Source: Fundidesulfovibrio magnetotacticus
Lineage (GTDB): Bacteria > Desulfobacterota > Desulfovibrionia > Desulfovibrionales > Desulfovibrionaceae
Assembly (NCBI RefSeq): GCF_013019105.1
Contig: NZ_BLTE01000023.1
Location: 1 to 47,563, forward strand
DNA: 47,563 nt
Direction: 5' to 3'
In this document: piece after piece, positions 43,276 to 47,563 of the stretch
Numbering within the stretch: the stretch's first letter is position 1
Layout of the letters: every line of letters begins with the position of its first letter
Notes under the pieces: generated by a model
The model's database searches: none
Told to the model about the DNA's origin: nothing
What the model saw: the letters and a program-made list of their open reading frames with translations, nothing else
Translations under genes and position numbers: made by a program

Positions 43276-44910
43276 ATGAGCGCATGGTTGCAGGTCTACA
43301 AACCGCTGGGTGACAGCTATGTCATGTCAGCGCTGGTCGCGGGCATCCCCATCTACATTCTGTTCTACATGCTCGCGGTCAAGCGCGCCAAGGGCCACGT
43401 GGCCGGCGCCGTCGCCAGCTTGGCCGCCCTCGTGCTGGGCATCGTGTTCTGGGGCATCCCCGCCTCCACCGCCATCGGTTCCTACACCTACGGCTTTGTT
43501 TACGGCCTCTTCCCCATCGTGTGGATCGTCGTCACCGCGGTGTGGGTCTACAACATGACCGTTGAATCCGGCGAGTTCGAGATCATCAAGAACTCCCTGG
43601 CGACCATCACCGACGACCGCCGCCTCCAGGCCGTGTTCGTCGGCTTCGCCTTCGGCTCCTTCATCGAGGGCACCGCCGGCTTCGGCACCCCCGTGGCCAT
43701 CACCGCGGCCATGCTCGCCGGCCTGGGCTTCAACCCCCTCTATGCCGCGGGCATCTGTCTGCTGGCCAACACCGCCCCCGTGGCCTTCGGCGCGGTGGGC
43801 ATCCCCATCACGGCCGTGGCCGGCGCCACCAAGCTCGACGAACTGGTCCTTTCCCAGATCGTCGGCCGCCAGCTGCCGTTCCTGTCCGTGATCGTGCCCA
43901 TCTGGCTCTCCGTGACCATGTGCGGTTTCAAGCGCACCATGGAAGTCCTGCCCGCCCTGCTCGTGGCCGGCGTGGCCTTCGCGGGCACCCAGTTCCTGAT
44001 GTCCAACTTCCACGGCCCCACCCTGCCCGACATCCTGTCGGCCATCGTGACCATCATCGCCCTGTGGGCCTTCCTGCGCGTCTGGAAGCCCAAGACCACC
44101 TTCCACTTCGCCGATGAAGCGCCTTCCACCGGCAAGGCCACCAGCAACTACTCCGCTGGCGAAATCCTGCGCGCCTGGATGCCCTACCTGATCCTGGCCG
44201 TGCTGGTGCTCATTCAGGGCTGGCCTTCCATCAAGAAAATCCTGGCCGCCGCCATCAACATCCAGATCGAATGGCCTCTGTACCACAACATGGTGGCCAA
44301 GATGGTCAACAACGTGGCCACCCCCCAGGCCGTGAAGTACGCCTTCCAGCCCCTGGCCGCCGCCGGCACCGCCATCCTGCTCTCGGGCCTGCTCTCCGTG
44401 TTCATCATGCCCGGCTACACCATGGGCAAGGCCATCGCCTGCTTCGGCAAGACCTGCAACCAGCTCCGCTGGCCCATCATCTCCATCGGCAACATCGTCG
44501 GCCTGGCCTTCATCATGAACGCCAACGGCATGTCCACCTCCCTCGGTATGGCTCTGGCCGGCACGGGCGTCATGTTCCCGTTCTTCGCCCCCATCCTCGG
44601 CTGGCTGGGCGTGTTCCTGACCGGTTCGGACACCTCGTCCAACCTGCTCTTCGGCAACCTCCAGAAGACCACCGCTCTGGAAATCGGCGTGCGTCCCGAA
44701 CTGTGCGTGGCCGCCAACACCTCCGGCGGCGTCACCGGCAAGATGATCTCGCCCCAGTCCATCTCCGTGGCCGTAGCCGCCACCGGCCTCCACGGCAAGG
44801 ACGGCGACATCTTCCGCTTCACCCTGTGGCACTCCGTGGCCATGGTGCTCTTCGTCTCCTGCCTGACCATGCTCATGGCTTATCCGCTCAAGTGGATGCT
44901 GCCCGGCTAG
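43276..44910 (+). CDS. lctP: L-lactate permease (LctP family)
   Basis: A 544-residue membrane transporter with about 12-14 helices. Family segments: [52 protein letters not shown] and [10 protein letters not shown]. It takes up lactate, and probably glycolate, with protons. The ATG at 43276 is right after AAGGAGG-AACTG; the frame opens at a TTG 15 bases earlier. It is the last gene of the operon, and a strong terminator follows. In D. vulgaris, as I recall, a lactate permease gene lies next to such dehydrogenase genes but in another order. Confidence 0.94.
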   Translation: MSAWLQVYKPLGDSYVMSALVAGIPIYILFYMLAVKRAKGHVAGAVASLAALVLGIVFWGIPASTAIGSYTYGFVYGLFPIVWIVVTAVWVYNMTVESGEFEIIKNSLATITDDRRLQAVFVGFAFGSFIEGTAGFGTPVAITAAMLAGLGFNPLYAAGICLLANTAPVAFGAVGIPITAVAGATKLDELVLSQIVGRQLPFLSVIVPIWLSVTMCGFKRTMEVLPALLVAGVAFAGTQFLMSNFHGPTLPDILSAIVTIIALWAFLRVWKPKTTFHFADEAPSTGKATSNYSAGEILRAWMPYLILAVLVLIQGWPSIKKILAAAINIQIEWPLYHNMVAKMVNNVATPQAVKYAFQPLAAAGTAILLSGLLSVFIMPGYTMGKAIACFGKTCNQLRWPIISIGNIVGLAFIMNANGMSTSLGMALAGTGVMFPFFAPILGWLGVFLTGSDTSSNLLFGNLQKTTALEIGVRPELCVAANTSGGVTGKMISPQSISVAVAATGLHGKDGDIFRFTLWHSVAMVLFVSCLTMLMAYPLKWMLPG

Positions 44911-44931
44911 GCGCACATCCCGCATCATCCT

Positions 44932-44959
44932 GGGGGGCCGTCCGGCCCCCCTTTTTTTT
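44932..44959 (+). terminator. Terminator of the lactate operon
   Basis: GGGGGGCCG (44932-44940) and CGGCCCCCC (44943-44951) form a perfect stem followed by eight T residues, 22 bp after the permease stop. Confidence 0.93.
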
Positions 44960-44982
44960 CTTGCCCAAGGAGTGCCGTTTCG

Positions 44983-45007
44983 GGTTATTGTAACCAGAAT
45001 TGAATTC
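44983..45007. promoter_or_regulatory. Two adjacent small palindromes before the chemoreceptor gene
   Basis: GGTTA-TTG-TAACC (44983-44995) and GAATT-G-AATTC (44997-45007) are both perfect and lie 25-49 bp before the start codon. They may be operator sites; no factor is assigned. Confidence 0.35.
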
Positions 45008-45031
45008 TTTCCATTCCAGGAGGATCGATCC

Positions 45032-46930
45032 ATGACCTCAGCCAACCCCCGGGCCAATGGATTCCGCCTCTTCTTCCGCCGCCTTTCCATCTCCTGGCGC
45101 TTCGCCCTGCTCATCATTCTCTTCTCGGCCTTCGTGGGTGGCGTGGTCACAGCATTTTACCTGGGCATCAAGCAGGTGCTCGACCACAACGTTCTCGCGG
45201 CCCAGAATATCATGATCGAAGGTGAAAAGCAGAAGCTCGCCATCGCCTCGGACTCCATGGCCCTCTCCATCGGAGAGGCAATCAAATCGCAGGCCGACCC
45301 GGCAAAACGCATCGACCTCATCCGCCAGATGGTCGATCCCATCCGCTTCGAGGCAGACAAGTCCGGCTATTTCTTCGTCTACGAGAACACCACCAACGTG
45401 GCCCTACCCACCCGCAAGGAAACGCAGGGCAAGGACCTCGCCGATTCGAAAGACAAAAACGGCGTCTACTTCGTGCGTGACCTCATGCTCAAGGCCAAGG
45501 CGGGCGGGGGGTTCGTGGAATACGTCTTCCCCAAGCCCGGACAGGGCGACCAGCCCAAACTCGCCTACGCCACCATGATCCCCGGCACCACCATGTGGAT
45601 CGGCACAGGCGTCTACATCGACAACGTGGAACGCCAGAAACAAGTCATCCGCACGGAAAGCGAAGAACGCATCCGCTCGATCCTCACCAGGATCTTCACC
45701 GGCATCGCGATCACCCTGGTGATCATCATCGGCCTGTGCGGGCTGATCATCTCCACCATCACCGGCCCCATCCGCGAGGCCACCGCAGCCGCGGAACGCT
45801 GCGCCAAGGGCGACCTGGACATCAACCTCGACGCCCAGGGCAACGACGAAGCCGCGCACATGCAGGCCGCCCTCAACACCATGGTGGCCACCCTGCGTTC
45901 CAACATCCAGGCCATCGAATCGAAAACCAGGGAAGCCGAGGAGAAGGCCGCCGCCGCGGAGCAGGCCCGGCTCATCGCCGTGGAGGCCGTCGACAAGGCT
46001 GAAAAAGCACGCTGCGACGGCATGGGGCATGCCGCCGCCCTGCTCGAAACCGTCGCCAACCACATCGGCGCCGACACCGAGGAGGTCTCGCGGCAGGCCT
46101 ACGAAATCAAGGACCGCGCCGGACTCCAGAGCGACCGCATCCGTGAAACCGCCACCAACATGGAACAGATGACCGAGGCCGTCGTCGACGTGGCCAAGAA
46201 CGCCGCCTCCGCCTCCTCTGAAGCCGAACAGGCCAAGGCCAAAGCCCTCGAAGGACGCAGCGTGGTGGAGCAATCCATACAGGCCATGCGCCAGGTGGCC
46301 GGACAGGCCCAAGCCCTCAAGGCCAACATGGACGACCTGGGCAAACGCTCCCAGGATGTGGGGCGCATCCTCACCGTCATTTCCGACATCGCCGACCAGA
46401 CCAACCTCCTGGCGCTCAACGCCGCCATCGAGGCCGCACGCGCGGGCGAAGCCGGACGCGGTTTCGCCGTGGTCGCCGACGAGGTGCGCAAACTGGCCGA
46501 AAAAACCATGACCGCAACCAAGGAAGTCACCGAATCCATCACCGCCATCCAGGACTCCGCAAAGGACAGCATCGCCAACACCGACAAGGCCATCACCAGC
46601 ATCGAACAGGCTCGCCAGATGGCCGACACTTCCGGCGCCGTGCTCGGTGAACTTGTCCAGGGCGCACAAAGCTCCGCGGACAAGATCCAAAGCATCGCCA
46701 CGGCAGCCGAAGAACAATCCGCCGCGTCCGAGGAGATCAACCGATCCCTCGACTTCGTGCGCGAACTCACCACCCAGACCACCAACTCCGTGGAAAACGC
46801 CGCTCACGCCATCTCCGGCCTCGTCGACCAGGCAGGAGAACTCGGGCGCATCATCGACCAACTCAAAACCGAAGCCGGCTGCGCACTCGCCGCCGACTCA
46901 CCCAAGCCCGCCCTGCCCCGCCGATCCTGA
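45032..46930 (+). CDS. Methyl-accepting chemotaxis protein with a single-Cache sensor domain
   Basis: 632 residues. TM1 about 18-42; periplasmic domain about 45-205 with sCache_2 features ([36 protein letters not shown]); TM2 about 215-240 then HAMP; coiled coil; and the signalling hairpin tip [19 protein letters not shown]-type (about residues 450-467) with [16 protein letters not shown]. sCache_2 domains often bind small carboxylates, and the gene follows the lactate permease, so lactate or pyruvate taxis is a fair inference. AGGAGG lies nine bases before the ATG at 45032. The operon terminator upstream implies its own promoter. The tail lacks a CheR-docking pentapeptide. Confidence 0.93.
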   Translation: MTSANPRANGFRLFFRRLSISWRFALLIILFSAFVGGVVTAFYLGIKQVLDHNVLAAQNIMIEGEKQKLAIASDSMALSIGEAIKSQADPAKRIDLIRQMVDPIRFEADKSGYFFVYENTTNVALPTRKETQGKDLADSKDKNGVYFVRDLMLKAKAGGGFVEYVFPKPGQGDQPKLAYATMIPGTTMWIGTGVYIDNVERQKQVIRTESEERIRSILTRIFTGIAITLVIIIGLCGLIISTITGPIREATAAAERCAKGDLDINLDAQGNDEAAHMQAALNTMVATLRSNIQAIESKTREAEEKAAAAEQARLIAVEAVDKAEKARCDGMGHAAALLETVANHIGADTEEVSRQAYEIKDRAGLQSDRIRETATNMEQMTEAVVDVAKNAASASSEAEQAKAKALEGRSVVEQSIQAMRQVAGQAQALKANMDDLGKRSQDVGRILTVISDIADQTNLLALNAAIEAARAGEAGRGFAVVADEVRKLAEKTMTATKEVTESITAIQDSAKDSIANTDKAITSIEQARQMADTSGAVLGELVQGAQSSADKIQSIATAAEEQSAASEEINRSLDFVRELTTQTTNSVENAAHAISGLVDQAGELGRIIDQLKTEAGCALAADSPKPALPRRS

Positions 46931-46947
46931 CCCGCCCTCTTCGCGCC

Positions 46948-46983
46948 GTGAGCCATCCGAAGGCAGGCCTTCGGATGGCTCAC
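46948..46983. terminator. Perfect 17-bp palindrome after the chemoreceptor gene
   Basis: GTGAGCCATCCGAAGGC (46948-46964), AG, GCCTTCGGATGGCTCAC (46967-46983). It starts 17 bp after the stop codon and is probably a terminator, though no T run follows. The rest of 46984-47140 shows nothing recognisable. Confidence 0.6.
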
Positions 46984-47187
46984 GGCCATGACAACTCACC
47001 GCGATCGCTCAGTCACCCAACCGGCAGAATACTCCGACCTCCCCGCAGCGCTTCCGCGAGGGCGCAGCACTGCCCCAACCAGACCCGCCTTTGCTTCACG
47101 GTGACGCCCGGTGCGGTTACGGCGGTGGAGGGAGGGGAGGAGGAATAGCCTCCGGCGGCCAAAGGGCTACGCCCTTTGGAATCCCAT

Positions 47188-47563
47188 GTTGCTTCGCGGG
47201 TTTCACCGGGTAGGCCTGTGTGAGAGGGGGCGGCTGGTCTTCAGACGTCCGGACAACAGCAGACACCCGCCGGGAACGCGCTCAAAGCAGCGCTTATCCC
47301 GGCGGACTGCCATCGTCGCAAGCGACGATGAACAAGTAATTATCCTTTAAAATCCGAGAATTGATTCTTGCTCGAAACCCTGGCGCGCAGTACCACGGCC
47401 CCCCGCGCGGGGATTCGCGGCTTTGCGCGAATTCCCGCGCGAAAGGCGGCGCAGCCGCAAAGGTCTTGCTGGCAAGACTGTCGTCGCTGGTGAAGCCCGC
47501 GAAGCGGAGTGGGAGTGCAGAGGGCGTAGCCCTTTGCCCGCCGGAGGCATATTCTCCGACCGC
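47188..47563 (-). repeat. Right, inverted copy of the ~375-bp structured repeat
   Basis: This is the reverse complement of 7491-7863 at about nine in ten bases, running to the window edge. The complete unit here seems to span about 47141-47563: GCCTCCGGCGG at 47148-47158 and its inverted partner CCGCCGGAGGC ending at 47548 are terminal inverted repeats, each continued inward by CAAAGGGCTACGCCCT. The three internal hairpins of the left copy are all kept. There is no open frame with coding features. Confidence 0.85.

Overview
The window is chromosomal DNA from a high-GC, Desulfovibrio-like anaerobe, most likely of the Desulfovibrionales. The pointers are a D-lactate dehydrogenase / Fe-S protein / lactate permease operon under a sigma-54 two-component system, a two-gene SufC/SufB-type Fe-S assembly system without a cysteine desulfurase, a pseudouridine synthase fused to dephospho-CoA kinase, and stand-alone cheW genes. 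Apart from one AT-rich gene the composition is uniform. All assignments come from reading the sequence and translated proteins; no database search was run.

Layout. 1-2.3 kb: pcm, an Mrp/NBP35-type Fe-S carrier and pgsA, all leftward. 2.4-7.2 kb: a CBS protein, an M24 peptidase and a DMT exporter whose start codons overlap head to head, then a rightward operon (CoA-binding protein, YkgJ-like Cys-cluster protein, J-domain protein, small membrane protein). 7.2-8.0 kb: non-coding, full of GC-rich hairpins, including the left copy of a structured ~375-bp repeat. 8.0-24.4 kb: a long leftward housekeeping run, read in the order cheW, mfd, two parvulin-type chaperones, a RodZ-like protein, recO, glyQ, glyS, rpsT, the RluA-CoaE fusion, rhomboid, sufC, sufB and a YdjM-like hydrolase. 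24.6-28.7 kb: a small unknown gene, an isocitrate dehydrogenase with NAD-type cofactor residues, a gamma-glutamylcyclotransferase-fold protein, an AT-rich foreign-looking membrane/GAF-like gene, and a second cheW between two identical tRNA-Asp genes. 29.3-33.7 kb: a leftward cluster of three exported proteins (two related alpha/beta hydrolases and a lipoprotein of unknown function). 34.0-39.7 kb: tRNA-Val, a membrane-anchored lipase-like protein, a hybrid histidine kinase with a periplasmic substrate-binding-protein domain, and a sigma-54 response regulator. 40.1-46.9 kb: regulatory region, lactate operon and a Cache-domain chemoreceptor. 47.1-47.6 kb: the right, inverted copy of the structured repeat, reaching the window edge.

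How the parts fit. The kinase/regulator pair sits just upstream of a near-consensus -24/-12 promoter ahead of the lactate genes, and a chemoreceptor with a carboxylate-type Cache fold follows them. Together they look like one module that senses, swims toward, imports and oxidises lactate. The least explained parts are the exported hydrolase/lipoprotein cluster, with its apparent tautomerase-like fusion domain and an operator-like palindrome; the AT-rich membrane/GAF-like gene beside tRNA-Asp; and the hairpin-rich inverted repeats about 39 kb apart, which have MITE-like ends.
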